A stretch of 30,761 nucleotides of DNA. It comes from DATFVJ01 sp035517695 (GTDB lineage Bacteria; Actinomycetota; Actinomycetes; Streptosporangiales; Streptosporangiaceae). The position numbers were made by a program, and so were the translations under genes. Shown piece after piece: positions 22,377-29,992 of this stretch; the first letter of the stretch is position 1; each line of letters begins with the position of its first letter. A model generated the notes under the pieces. It had not been told where the DNA came from, made no database searches, and saw only the letters and a program-made list of their open reading frames with translations. The stretch is from positions 1-30,761 of the forward strand of contig DATIYI010000353.1 in the NCBI GenBank assembly GCA_035517695.1, in the 5' to 3' direction.

Positions 22377-23180
22377 ATGGCGCGGGTTAAGGTCGGCTCA
22401 GCTCGCGAGGAAGGGGTGGGGGGCGTGGGGGTGACGGCAGTCTTCGGCGCCGTAGCCGACTGCTACGCGTCGGCGAGGCCAGATTACCCGCCACAGCTCT
22501 ATGCCACCCTGACGGATCTGGCCGGGCGTGACCTAGACGCGGCGCGGGTCGTGGATGTGGGCGCGGGCACTGGGATCGCGGCACGGCAGATGCGTGACCT
22601 GGGCGCACAGGTGGTCGCGGTGGAGCCTTCCGCGGGCATGCTCGCCAAGCTAGCCGGGACCTCGCCCGGCGTGGGCGTCGTGCGAGGCGACGGCAACGCG
22701 CTGCCACTACGGGACGATTGCGCAGACTTCATCACCTATGCGCAAGCCTGGCACTGGACTGATCCGCACCGTGCGGTACCCGAGTACCGCCGGGTGCTCG
22801 GGCGGGGCGGCAGCTTCGCGGCCTGGTGGAATCTGACGGCGCGCGAGGCGCCGTGGGAGGTGGCGCAGGAAGAACGGCTGATGGCGGCCTGCCCTGATTA
22901 CCGTGCGGGCCGGGACAAGTATCCGGGCTCTCGCGGGGACGCGGACCCGACCGCGCTGTGGTTGGGACAGCCGGCCCAGATCGCCGAGTTCACCTGGTCA
23001 CGACGGGTGGCGCTCAACGTGCACCTGGCGAATCTCAACTCCAAGTCATACGTGGCGGTTCTCGGCCACCACGGAGTCGGTCAATTCCTCGCCACCGAGC
23101 GCGCGATGCTGCTGGCGCAGTTCCCTGACGGCGTGGTCACAGAGGCCTACCGCACCGTGCTCGCCGTCGTCCGCCGCTGA
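22377..23180 (+). CDS. Class I SAM-dependent methyltransferase
   Basis: A 267-residue Rossmann-fold methyltransferase. The cofactor motif VVDVGAGTGIAARQM (about 58-72) is followed by acidic-loop VVAVEPSAGML, GDGNALPLRDD and QAWHWTDPHRAVPEYRRVL, the order of UbiE/Methyltransf_11 proteins. The first ~18 residues are Gly/Val-rich; GTG 22431, which begins VTAVFGAVADCYASARP, is a good alternative start. It is divergent from the ArsR gene across a palindromic operator and probably under its control. Substrate unknown. Confidence 0.88.
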   Translation: MARVKVGSAREEGVGGVGVTAVFGAVADCYASARPDYPPQLYATLTDLAGRDLDAARVVDVGAGTGIAARQMRDLGAQVVAVEPSAGMLAKLAGTSPGVGVVRGDGNALPLRDDCADFITYAQAWHWTDPHRAVPEYRRVLGRGGSFAAWWNLTAREAPWEVAQEERLMAACPDYRAGRDKYPGSRGDADPTALWLGQPAQIAEFTWSRRVALNVHLANLNSKSYVAVLGHHGVGQFLATERAMLLAQFPDGVVTEAYRTVLAVVRR

Positions 23181-23276
23181 TCCAATCCTGACTGATGCCA
23201 GCCAGATGTGGCTGGCTTTCATGCGCCCGTGTCGATTCGGCGGCAGCGGCGAGTGCCCATCGCTAAGGTCGTGGGC

Positions 23277-25370
23277 GTGACTGCAGAGACGACGGATGCT
23301 TTCCTCGACGAACTGGCAACCTGGGCAGAAAGCAAGGCACAGGATGTCGTGGGCAGTATCGACGACGCTGAGCTGCTTTGCGACCTGGCTCAGGACCACC
23401 TCGGTCAGGATCTCGCCGAGCTGACGCCTGGTGACCTGAGACTTCTCCTGCTAAAGGTGCTTCCGAGAAAGATCTCGGTGCGGGACGCGGATGACACGGA
23501 GGACGTCATCCCGACTATGCGGGCGGTGTGCGGATTCCTCGAGGACACCGGCCGCATCAAACCGCAGCAGCACGACGCGCTCATGCGCGAGCTCGATGAC
23601 ATCGAGCCCCGATTCGCGGACGCGGTCATGGACCCGGCCAACTGGGGGATGGCCAGGACGATTACCCAGTCCATGCTCGCGGAGGGAATCGACATCGAGG
23701 ACCAGGATGACGCGACGCGCTGGATCGACGAGTTCAACGCACGGGAGGCGGCGCGGCGCGTGCTCGCGCCCAGCGATGACCATCTGCTGCTCGACTTAAC
23801 CGGGACCGGGCAACCCGACTTCGACGAGGACCTTGCCGGCGAGGACCTTGCCGGCGAGGACTTTGCCGGCGAGGACTTTGCCGGCGAGGACTTTGCCGAT
23901 GAGGATTCTGTCGAGGACTTTCTCGGCGAAGACGCGGAGCTGGACCTGGCGCCGGTACGGCTGGCGCCGCCGGACGAGCTCGCTGCCGCAGCACGGGCTT
24001 GCCACTTGCTCACGGAGGCGCGGCGGCTGGCGGCATGGCTCGGGCCGTCACGGCAGCTCACCGACAGCGGGGTGCTGCGCCTCGCGGACGCCCGCGCCGT
24101 CATCACCGAGTTCGGCCTCGATGCTTCCCGGGCCGGCGCTGCGGACGAGGCCACGTACGTCGAACCCGCCCGCACGTTGCGGCTTGACCAATTGGACAGC
24201 GCCCATGACTCCGCCCCGCTTGACCGGCTGTGGATGGTCGCTCAGCTTGCAGGCCTGGTCGATGTCGATGGCCGCCACGCGACGCCGGGACAGCGGCTGG
24301 GTGTCCTGGCGCCCGCAGGCGGTGGCGACGATAGCGGTGAACGTGACGTTGCCGTGCTTGAGGCGTGGCTGGCCGCCTTTGCCGGGCTGATTCATCCCGA
24401 CTTCCCCGCGCCTGGCGGGCCGCTTGCCAGCCTGCTTCAAGGCGAGCTGGTTGGCATGCTGACCGCGCTGTACGCGGCGGCCGGGCCGGTCGATGTGAGC
24501 GAGCTCGCAGAGGAGGCCGCCTCATGCCTTCCCGGCTCGGAACTCGCCACGGGCGAGCCCGAGGATCGATGCGAGAACGCGGTGGCCGGGCTCCTTGGCG
24601 GGGCAGCGGAAGCGGGCGCAGTCGAGCTGGGCAACGGTGATGTCGATCTCACCCCGCTCGGCGTCTGGGGCGTACATCACATCCTGCGGGCGCATGGTTT
24701 GCCCGTCCGCGCGATAGGCGATTACGCCGAATCGGATGCCGCCGACATGCTCACCGCGATCGCCGCATACGACCAGGCCGACGGTGCCGACGAGCTGGCC
24801 GGTTGGGTGGGGCTGCGGGGCCAGGCGGAGGCCGCGGCCGAACTTTCCGCCGTTCTCAAGACCGGTACGCCTGTGCAGCGGATGTCAGGTATCGATGCGC
24901 TTGGGTCGCTTGGCCCGGCGGGCCTGGATGCGGCTCGCAGCCTGGTCGGCGAGCCAGGCGTGGGTGCGCTCGCGGCCATGTGGCTGGCGAGCGCAGGCGA
25001 GGATCCGGGGGTCGAAGTCTTGGCCGAGGACGCGCTGTGGGTGCTCGTGGACATGGGTGCGGCCATGCTCGACACCATGCCGGCCGCTGCGGCGGTGCAA
25101 GACCTGAACGAGGGCGCGACTCACGCTGACTTCGCCGGACAGGTCGCCGAGGTGTGGCGCGTCGACCACCCTCGCACCCTTGACGTGCTCACCGCCGTTG
25201 CAGATCATCATCCGGATCGGGCCGTGGCGAAGGCGGCCCGCAAGGCGATCTTCCGTGCCCGGTCCAGGTCTGCGGGGCACGCCGCGCCGTCTGCGCCTGC
25301 CCGCAAGGCCGAGCGACCGGATCGTTCACGCCGCCGCAGGAAAGCCAGCAAGCGCAACCGCCGCCGCTGA
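23277..25370 (+). CDS. Large acidic-repeat protein of unknown function
   Basis: A 697-residue soluble protein I cannot assign. It starts with GTG after AAGG at 8-nt spacing. Residues 1-165 are helical and acidic. Residues 184-208 are five copies of a five-residue E-D-(L/F)-A-G unit, encoded by perfect or near-perfect 15-bp repeats, and form a strongly acidic hinge. Residues about 220-560 are Ala/Leu-rich helical segments. SGIDALGSLGPAGLDAARSL with VGALAAMWLASAG (about 540-575) looks like HEAT repeats. The last ~50 residues are Arg/Lys/Ser-rich (ending RRRRKASKRNRRR), a likely nucleic-acid or ribosome-binding tail. No signal peptide or membrane segment is visible. It is transcribed alone after the methyltransferase. 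Confidence 0.88.
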   Translation: MTAETTDAFLDELATWAESKAQDVVGSIDDAELLCDLAQDHLGQDLAELTPGDLRLLLLKVLPRKISVRDADDTEDVIPTMRAVCGFLEDTGRIKPQQHDALMRELDDIEPRFADAVMDPANWGMARTITQSMLAEGIDIEDQDDATRWIDEFNAREAARRVLAPSDDHLLLDLTGTGQPDFDEDLAGEDLAGEDFAGEDFAGEDFADEDSVEDFLGEDAELDLAPVRLAPPDELAAAARACHLLTEARRLAAWLGPSRQLTDSGVLRLADARAVITEFGLDASRAGAADEATYVEPARTLRLDQLDSAHDSAPLDRLWMVAQLAGLVDVDGRHATPGQRLGVLAPAGGGDDSGERDVAVLEAWLAAFAGLIHPDFPAPGGPLASLLQGELVGMLTALYAAAGPVDVSELAEEAASCLPGSELATGEPEDRCENAVAGLLGGAAEAGAVELGNGDVDLTPLGVWGVHHILRAHGLPVRAIGDYAESDAADMLTAIAAYDQADGADELAGWVGLRGQAEAAAELSAVLKTGTPVQRMSGIDALGSLGPAGLDAARSLVGEPGVGALAAMWLASAGEDPGVEVLAEDALWVLVDMGAAMLDTMPAAAAVQDLNEGATHADFAGQVAEVWRVDHPRTLDVLTAVADHHPDRAVAKAARKAIFRARSRSAGHAAPSAPARKAERPDRSRRRRKASKRNRRR
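23826..23900 (+). repeat. Five 15-bp tandem repeats encoding an acidic hinge
   Basis: GAGGAC(C/T)TTGCCGGC starts at 23826, 23841, 23856, 23871 and 23886; the last ends GAT instead of GGC. Units one and two have CTT and the rest TTT, which suggests recent stepwise amplification. Confidence 0.9.
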
Positions 25371-25430
25371 CCTCCCGGATTCCGCTGACCCCGAACATCG
25401 GTCCCAGTGCCAGGTGCTGGCGTGTCACGC

Positions 25431-25449
25431 CGCGGCAGCCGTTCGGGAT
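25431..25449. repeat. 19-bp direct repeat, copy 2
   Basis: Identical to 21393-21411. It lies about 60 bp after the stop of the 697-residue gene, in the otherwise empty interval 25371-25530. Confidence 0.7.
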
Positions 25450-25530
25450 CATGTCAGCGTCTGGCGTGCCGAGCGGCGCTTGGCGCGCCTGGCGTGCTGC
25501 CCGAGGACGGATCCTTGCTGTGCGCGGTGG

Positions 25531-25890
25531 TTAGCTAGCGGCCTCCGTGAGCAGCCGGATGCTCCGGTTCCTTACCGAGGCGGGAACGCGTTCGGTGATG
25601 CCCGCGACGGTGACCGACCGCAGCGAGGCGCGCCAGGTCGTGTGGGCCTCGGTCATGACGGCGTCGACCGCGCACGGCCCGCGGCAGTCCGCTGCGGCGG
25701 CAGCGGCGTTGCCGCGCTGTTGGTCATGACAGATTAACGGTTCGACCGTACCTTCGATGGCTTGCACGATATCGAGAACAGTGATCCGGTCGGCCGCTTG
25801 AGCCAACCGGAAGCCGCCCCGCGGACCGGCTGTCGCCTGGACCAGCCCGCCCCGCGCTATCGCGTGCAGGCGCTTGGTGAGATAGGCGTC
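25531..25890 (-). pseudogene. Rrf2-family regulator lacking its N-terminal half of the DNA-binding domain
   Basis: Sequence from DAYLTKRLHAIARGGLVQAT through AGPRGGFRLAQAADRITVLD and IVQAIEGTVEPL is typical Rrf2: recognition helix, wing and dimerisation helix. It includes CHDQQRGN and CRGPC, giving three cysteines able to bind an Fe-S cluster. The first ~45 residues (helices 1-2 and the start of the turn) are absent. Upstream codons in this frame are Arg/Pro-rich and unlike the family, and no other frame supplies the missing part. It is a 5'-truncated gene or is mis-joined to the 60-residue gene ending at 25979. It ends at TAA. Confidence 0.75.
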
Positions 25891-25978
25891 GCGCAGGTGC
25901 CGACGCCTGCAGCTAGACGGCGCGGTTCGGGTGCGGGCGGCCGGGCCGCGGTGCGCGGCCGGCCGGTTCCACGCCGGG

Positions 25979-26161
25979 TTACCAACCCCGATGCTCGCGG
26001 GCCCCGACAAATTCGATAGGCGCGGAAATCCGGCCCCTCTCGTGCTGGTCCTCGGCACAGGACCACGCTGCCTGGACAGCCTCGTCAGCGTCCTTCCCGT
26101 CCTGGTCGGACCGGGAGACTGTACCGTCCTGATGGCGAAGGCGAACGGTGAAAGTTGCCAT
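25979..26161 (-). CDS. Small hypothetical protein (60 aa)
   Basis: It begins MATFTVRLRHQDGTVSRSDQ after a GAGGAACGCATA ribosome-binding site (GAGGA, 7-nt spacing) and ends EFVGAREHRGW. Predicted structure is a short strand pair with an amphipathic helix (DADEAVQAAWSCAEDQHERG). I recognise no family. The good ribosome-binding site and codon use support a real gene. It is on the same strand as, and directly upstream of, the truncated Rrf2 gene. Confidence 0.6.
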   Translation of the reverse strand: MATFTVRLRHQDGTVSRSDQDGKDADEAVQAAWSCAEDQHERGRISAPIEFVGAREHRGW

Positions 26162-26533
26162 TATGCGTTCCTCGATATGATCATTGCCGCCCCGCAAGCC
26201 ACCGCCTGACAGGGCGCACCGTCGTGGGCTGACGTCGGCACGGTCCTCGCCTGCCGTCCAGCATCGGTTAGGCGCCGCCAGGAGATCAGATAGTAGCCGG
26301 CCAAGCTCGTTCCAACGACGGCGAACACGCCCACATTCGCTGGCGGCGATGGCTCGGGGATTGCGGTCGCGTCAGTGAGGTGTGCGCTGGTGGCAGCGCT
26401 GCTGGCCCGCGCAGACCGTGATCCGGCAAGCACTGCCGCGCTGGCAGTCAGGTCCCTCGCCGCTGTTCTTTGCAGGGCGCCGTGTTCTTCGCCGTGGCCG
26501 GCCCGCATCCGACCATGGGAGGGGCTGCGCGCC
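26162..26533. other. Stretch without a supported gene
   Basis: Open frames cross both strands here but lack ribosome-binding sites and family sequence. One minus-strand segment (VGVFAVVGTSLAGYYLISW) is hydrophobic, but no supported start or family was found. Confidence 0.45.
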
Positions 26534-26629
26534 ATGCAATGGTCCTCACTCATCGACATCGCGCTGCTTGCCATGCTTGTGGCGCTTGTTAGCTACCTGG
26601 CTCGCCTCGCGGGCTCGGCGCGCAGCTGA
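26534..26629 (+). CDS. Possible 31-residue single-pass membrane peptide
   Basis: ATG 26534 opens MQWSSLIDIALLAMLVALVS and continues YLARLAGSARS to TGA. The middle ~18 residues would span a membrane, followed by a basic tail. GGGAGGGG lies about 11 nt upstream. KdpF-like peptides look similar, but no kdp gene follows. Short length keeps confidence low. Confidence 0.35.
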   Translation: MQWSSLIDIALLAMLVALVSYLARLAGSARS

Positions 26630-26651
26630 CTCACCGGGCGCGGCTGCCGTT

Positions 26652-27194
26652 TCAGTGCCCGTACACGGGAATGATCACTGCCCGGGCGAGCGTATGAAAT
26701 CCGAGGTTGAATCCAGCGACGGCAGGCGACACATCCGAGTCGATGCCAAGGGTCTCAACATCTACCGCATGCACGGTGAACACGTACCGGTGTGGTGGGT
26801 CGCCTGCTGGCGGCGCGGCACCGCCGAAGTCCTTGGAACCATAGTCGTTGCGGACGCAGAACGCGCCATCGGGCAACCCGGAAGCGCCAGCATCGCCGCT
26901 CGCCGCGCCCGATGGCAGCTCTGTGACGGTCGCGGGAATGTCCACCAGCGTCAGGTGCCAGAAACCGGATCCCGTCGGCGCGTCCGGATCGAAGCACGTC
27001 ACGGCGAAGCTCTTGGTCTCAGGGGGAAAGCCGGACCAGCGCAGGTGCGGCGAGATGTTCTGCCCCGACATCCCGAACCCGTTGTAGACCTGGGCGTCGC
27101 TCATCTGGACGCCTTCGGCGACATCGTTGCTCTCGACCGTGAAGGAAGGAACCTGCTTCAGGTGTTCGTGAGGAAGGGGAGCCCGCTGTGTCAT
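26652..27194 (-). CDS. PEBP / YbhB-YbcL family (Raf kinase inhibitor-like) protein
   Basis: A 180-residue phosphatidylethanolamine-binding-protein fold. FGMSGQNISPHLRWSGFPPE is followed by the ligand-pocket signature CFDPDAPTGSGFWHL and by NDYGSKDFGGAAPPAGDPPH, which leads to the second pocket histidine and RYVFTVHAV. No signal peptide is present, so it is cytosolic. Bacterial members have no settled function. The ATG follows AGAGG at 7-nt spacing. Its upstream region contains the 51-bp-period repeat array (27262-27478), beginning about 68 bp before the start codon, so the array may be in its promoter or leader. Confidence 0.9.
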   Translation of the reverse strand: MTQRAPLPHEHLKQVPSFTVESNDVAEGVQMSDAQVYNGFGMSGQNISPHLRWSGFPPETKSFAVTCFDPDAPTGSGFWHLTLVDIPATVTELPSGAASGDAGASGLPDGAFCVRNDYGSKDFGGAAPPAGDPPHRYVFTVHAVDVETLGIDSDVSPAVAGFNLGFHTLARAVIIPVYGH

Positions 27195-27261
27195 TTGCTA
27201 CCTCTCTGTAGTGAGCGCCTGCAAGCGCGAGACGCGCGCCGCACCGTACAGGTTCGCGCGC

Positions 27262-27478
27262 GCCCAACGGTATCGCGAGGGCCCAACGGTATCGCCCGGG
27301 CGGCTCGCGCGGGCCCAACGGTATCGCGCGGGCCCAACGGTATCGCCCGGGCCGCTCGCGCGGGCCCAACGGTATCGCGCGGGCCCAACGGTATCGCCCG
27401 GGCCGCTCGCGCGGGCCCAACGGTATCGCGAGGGCCCAACGGTATCGCCCGGCCGCTCGCGCGGGCCCAGCCGTATCG
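27262..27478. repeat. Nine-copy motif array with 51-bp period
   Basis: GCCCAACGGTATCG begins at 27262, 27281, 27313, 27332, 27364, 27383, 27415 and 27434, with a degenerate ninth copy (GCCCAGCCGTATCG) at 27465. Spacings alternate 19, 32, 19, 32, 19, 32, 19, 31. The repeat unit is therefore a 51-bp dimer: two 19-bp blocks and a 13-bp spacer (GCCCGGGCCGCTC type). There are four dimers and a half. The array is intergenic between divergent genes. Because 51 is divisible by three, several frames stay open across it, but I consider those non-coding. Confidence 0.93.
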
Positions 27479-27561
27479 GTCGGGCCGCTCACGAGGGCCG
27501 CCGGGGTCTCGGTGACCTGAGGGGCCACCGGGACTTTCCTTGCCATCCTGGTGACGTTTCG

Positions 27562-27599
27562 TGGTGACCCCTAATACGGTATTGGCACCAGGGTCACCA
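27562..27599. promoter_or_regulatory. Nested palindrome upstream of the beta-propeller gene
   Basis: TGGTGACCC (27562-27570) and GGGTCACCA (27591-27599) are perfect 9-bp outer arms. Between them sits an inner palindrome, AATAC-G-GTATT (27573-27583). The element ends 24 bp before the GTG at 27624. Its core ACGGTAT is shared with the array motif nearby. It could be an operator or a leader hairpin. Confidence 0.65.
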
Positions 27600-27623
27600 G
27601 TCTGAGAGAGCGGAGGCGCAGTC

Positions 27624-28844
27624 GTGCTGCGCGGGACAGGCGCGTGGGTGAGCCGTGGTGCGCTCGTCGTACTCCTGCTTGGCACGTGCGCCTCAGGTGC
27701 CCGGGCCTCCATCGCGCAGTCGCCCTCATGCGGCCGTCTCTCCTGCTCACGGGCTGGGACGATCCGCTGGCAGGAACTGCTGCCCGGTGGCTACGTCGCC
27801 TATAACGACGCGCGAGGCACCGAACCCACGGCGGGCGAGCCTGTTGCGGCGATCGGGCGTCAGGTCGCCGTTTTCGGCCTTGGGACCGTGGTCTCTGCTT
27901 ATGACGCAAAGCGGGGCAACCCGCGCTGGACCGTCCAGCTTCCTCGTCTTTTCCGTGGCGGGCAGATCGTTTCCGACCGCGTCTGGCCTGGGGTGGTAAC
28001 CGTTGGGGTCGTTACGGCGTCAGGGACACAGCAGGAGGTGGTCCTCAGTGCCGCCACCGGACGGCTGATCCGGGCATTTCCGCGGGCCCAGTTCGGCGGC
28101 ACGGTTGCCGCCGATGCCAGCCACACGGTCGTGGTCGGACCTGGCGCGGTCACCAGTTATGACAACGCCAGTGGCCGTGCCGTCTGGACCCAGCAGACCG
28201 GAGCCGCGCCGCAGCGCTGGCAACTCGACGGTCATGACCTCTATGTCTCCGTTTTGGCTGGCGGATTCCTTGCCGCGCAGCCGGTGACCGCGCTGCGGAG
28301 GATCGATTTGCGGTCCGGCGCGGAACGGCTCATCAGGCCCCGGTCCGGTTCGTTCGCGGGAGCGCTGGGCGCGGCACTCGACGGGGTCGTGCTGTTCAGC
28401 GCCGCCGCGGGCGTGACCGCATATAGCGGCAGCACTGGCGCCCTGCTGTGGCATCTGCCCGGCGCCGTCCCGCAGGCAGTTGACGTGGTCAAGCAGCGCT
28501 TTTTCCTCACAGACGCAAGCGGGCTAGAAGCCGTCGATACCGACGGCGACATGCGATCACAGCTGTCCGGATCGGCTGCGCTTTACGGTGAGCGTGATGG
28601 CGTCGCCTTCGGCCTTGACGACGGAGCGAGCGGTGAGGCTTGGGGCCTGGACACCGCGTCCCAGCGCGTTATCTGGACTACAAGCTCGCTGCCCTGGCCG
28701 CACGTCTTCGTCGATCTCAGCGGCATCGGCGGAAGCGTGGATCCGCGCAGCAGCACAGTCATTCTCGCCACGTGCGCGCAGGCGAACGTAAATGTCAGCC
28801 CGGCACAATGCGCGCGGCCAGAACTGGTGGCCATCAATCGCTGA
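27624..28844 (+). CDS. Exported PQQ-like beta-propeller repeat protein
   Basis: A 406-residue protein beginning with GTG after a clear GGAGG at 8-nt spacing. Hydrophobic residues about 12-22 form a signal peptide (LVVLLLGTCASGARA); Cys22 is not in a canonical lipobox. The rest consists of propeller blades with recurring YDAKRGNPRWTVQL, YDNASGRAVWTQQT, YSGSTGALLWHLPG and LDTASQRVIWTT, the PQQ-like blade signature (x-D-x-x-T/S-G-x-x-x-W). No PQQ cofactor residues or enzymatic partner are evident, so a scaffold or sensor role outside the membrane is likely. It is divergent from PEBP across the motif array. Confidence 0.87.
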   Translation: MLRGTGAWVSRGALVVLLLGTCASGARASIAQSPSCGRLSCSRAGTIRWQELLPGGYVAYNDARGTEPTAGEPVAAIGRQVAVFGLGTVVSAYDAKRGNPRWTVQLPRLFRGGQIVSDRVWPGVVTVGVVTASGTQQEVVLSAATGRLIRAFPRAQFGGTVAADASHTVVVGPGAVTSYDNASGRAVWTQQTGAAPQRWQLDGHDLYVSVLAGGFLAAQPVTALRRIDLRSGAERLIRPRSGSFAGALGAALDGVVLFSAAAGVTAYSGSTGALLWHLPGAVPQAVDVVKQRFFLTDASGLEAVDTDGDMRSQLSGSAALYGERDGVAFGLDDGASGEAWGLDTASQRVIWTTSSLPWPHVFVDLSGIGGSVDPRSSTVILATCAQANVNVSPAQCARPELVAINR

Positions 28845-28974
28845 GGGTCATGTTGCCCGCTGAGCGCCCACTGAGAACTGAGACGATCAAGGACAACTTG
28901 ACGGCCCGATCGGTTGTACTGCCTGCCTTACGATCGCATGTCAGGCGGTGCTTGGTTACGGCCACGCGGCTGGG

Positions 28975-29823
28975 CTAGGCGGCGATATCTGCCAGCTGGC
29001 CCGCCACGAATTGGACGGCGCCCGCGATTCGCTGCCTGATACCTGTGTAGCCGCGTTCGGCCAGCGCGTCGGTGATCTCGTCGCGGCCGAAGACGCGCAT
29101 CCCGGCCGTCCGGCCGACGAGGTCGGTTGCCGCGCTGAGCGCGCCGCCGACACCACGCCGACAGCTTGTCATCAACGCGATCCGCCCGCCCGGCCGCAGC
29201 ACACCGGTCATCTTGTCCAGCACGCCGAACGGCTCTCGCATCAAATGCAGGGCCGCGAAGCAGCAGACCGCATCGATACAGTCCCGGCGCAGCGGCACGT
29301 TCATCGCATCGGCACGCACGTACGCGATCGCGGCTCTGCCCGTTACCCCTCTGCCCGTTACCGCTCTGCTTGCCGCGGCCCCTGACGTGTCGCGTACCGC
29401 GCGGGCCAGCATCGCGGCCGACACATCGAGGCCGACGACCAAGCCAGGATGGCCTGGCCCGGCGGCCAGTTCGCGAGTGAAATTGCCGGGCCCGCACGCC
29501 AGGTCGAGGAGTGTGTCACCCGGTGAAAGCGCGAGCCAGGACCTGGCGAGCCGGTATTCGCCTGCCATGCCAGGCCCGGCGATGCCCATGACGAGCCGGC
29601 TCAGCGCTGGTCGCCACCATCGCTGGTAGATCGCCGGGACGGCCCCCGTGCGCATGAGCCACTGGGCGACACCCGCCGACTCCGGCGGGGTGTTCCCGAG
29701 CAGGTCGAGGTAGCCATGGGACAAATCTGGCACCGCAGGCGCGGGATCGAGCAGGCCCAAAACTCGCTTGATCGCCGCCCCGGAGTCGACGACGTCGCCG
29801 GCAGGCACCTGCATGCTGTTCAT
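28975..29823 (-). CDS. Class I SAM-dependent methyltransferase
   Basis: A 282-residue methyltransferase. After an N-terminal ~95 residues resembling those of actinobacterial Methyltransf_11 proteins (WLMRTGAVPAIYQRWWRPAL), the Rossmann motif LLDLACGPGNFTREL (about 106-120) is followed by VVGLDVSAAML, RADAMNVPL, DAVCCFAALHLM and VLRPGGRIALMTSC. A duplicated VTGRG/VTGRA insert lies before the VRADAMNVPL strand. The C-terminal helix ends in VQFVAGQLADIAA. The substrate may be a lipid or quinone precursor, but nothing here decides. It converges with the beta-propeller gene and is divergent from the GNAT gene. Confidence 0.9.
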   Translation of the reverse strand: MNSMQVPAGDVVDSGAAIKRVLGLLDPAPAVPDLSHGYLDLLGNTPPESAGVAQWLMRTGAVPAIYQRWWRPALSRLVMGIAGPGMAGEYRLARSWLALSPGDTLLDLACGPGNFTRELAAGPGHPGLVVGLDVSAAMLARAVRDTSGAAASRAVTGRGVTGRAAIAYVRADAMNVPLRRDCIDAVCCFAALHLMREPFGVLDKMTGVLRPGGRIALMTSCRRGVGGALSAATDLVGRTAGMRVFGRDEITDALAERGYTGIRQRIAGAVQFVAGQLADIAA

Positions 29824-29859
29824 CGTATGGGCCCGCCCAGGGGGGACAGGGTCACTGGA

Positions 29860-29886
29860 GGATGCGACGGTGGAAGGATCGCATCC
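29860..29886. promoter_or_regulatory. Inverted repeat in the methyltransferase/GNAT divergent region
   Basis: GGATGCGA (29860-29867) and TCGCATCC (29879-29886) are perfect 8-bp arms 11 bp apart. They lie about 37 bp upstream of the methyltransferase start at 29823. Confidence 0.45.
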
Positions 29887-29891
29887 CGCGG

Positions 29892-29924
29892 CGAAACATC
29901 CATCGCCACAGCCGGCATGTTTCG
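29892..29924. promoter_or_regulatory. Second inverted repeat in the same divergent region
   Basis: CGAAACAT (29892-29899) and ATGTTTCG (29917-29924) are perfect 8-bp arms 17 bp apart, directly after the first inverted repeat. Two dyads side by side suggest control of one or both flanking genes. Confidence 0.4.
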
Positions 29925-29992
29925 GCGGCCGGAACCGAACGGCCGGAGAAATCTTGTTGCGCGTTGCTCTCTAGCGCCCCTTACTAAGAGGT

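Noticed and set aside
26161..26574. 137-residue minus-strand frame with a hydrophobic segment
   Set aside because: No ribosome-binding site, low-complexity start and overlap with the small plus-strand frame at 26534; not supportable.
27262..27478. CRISPR array
   Set aside because: Spacings are 5 or 18 bp between 14-bp motifs and the spacer sequences are themselves repeated; no cas genes are present.
27019..27712. Long minus-strand frames (about 175 residues each) across the motif array
   Set aside because: They stay open only because the 51-bp period is divisible by three; they have no supported starts, and one overlaps the real PEBP gene.
28845..28974. Terminator between the convergent beta-propeller and methyltransferase genes
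   Set aside because: Only 4-5-bp stems such as GCCTG/CAGGC are visible; too weak to call.
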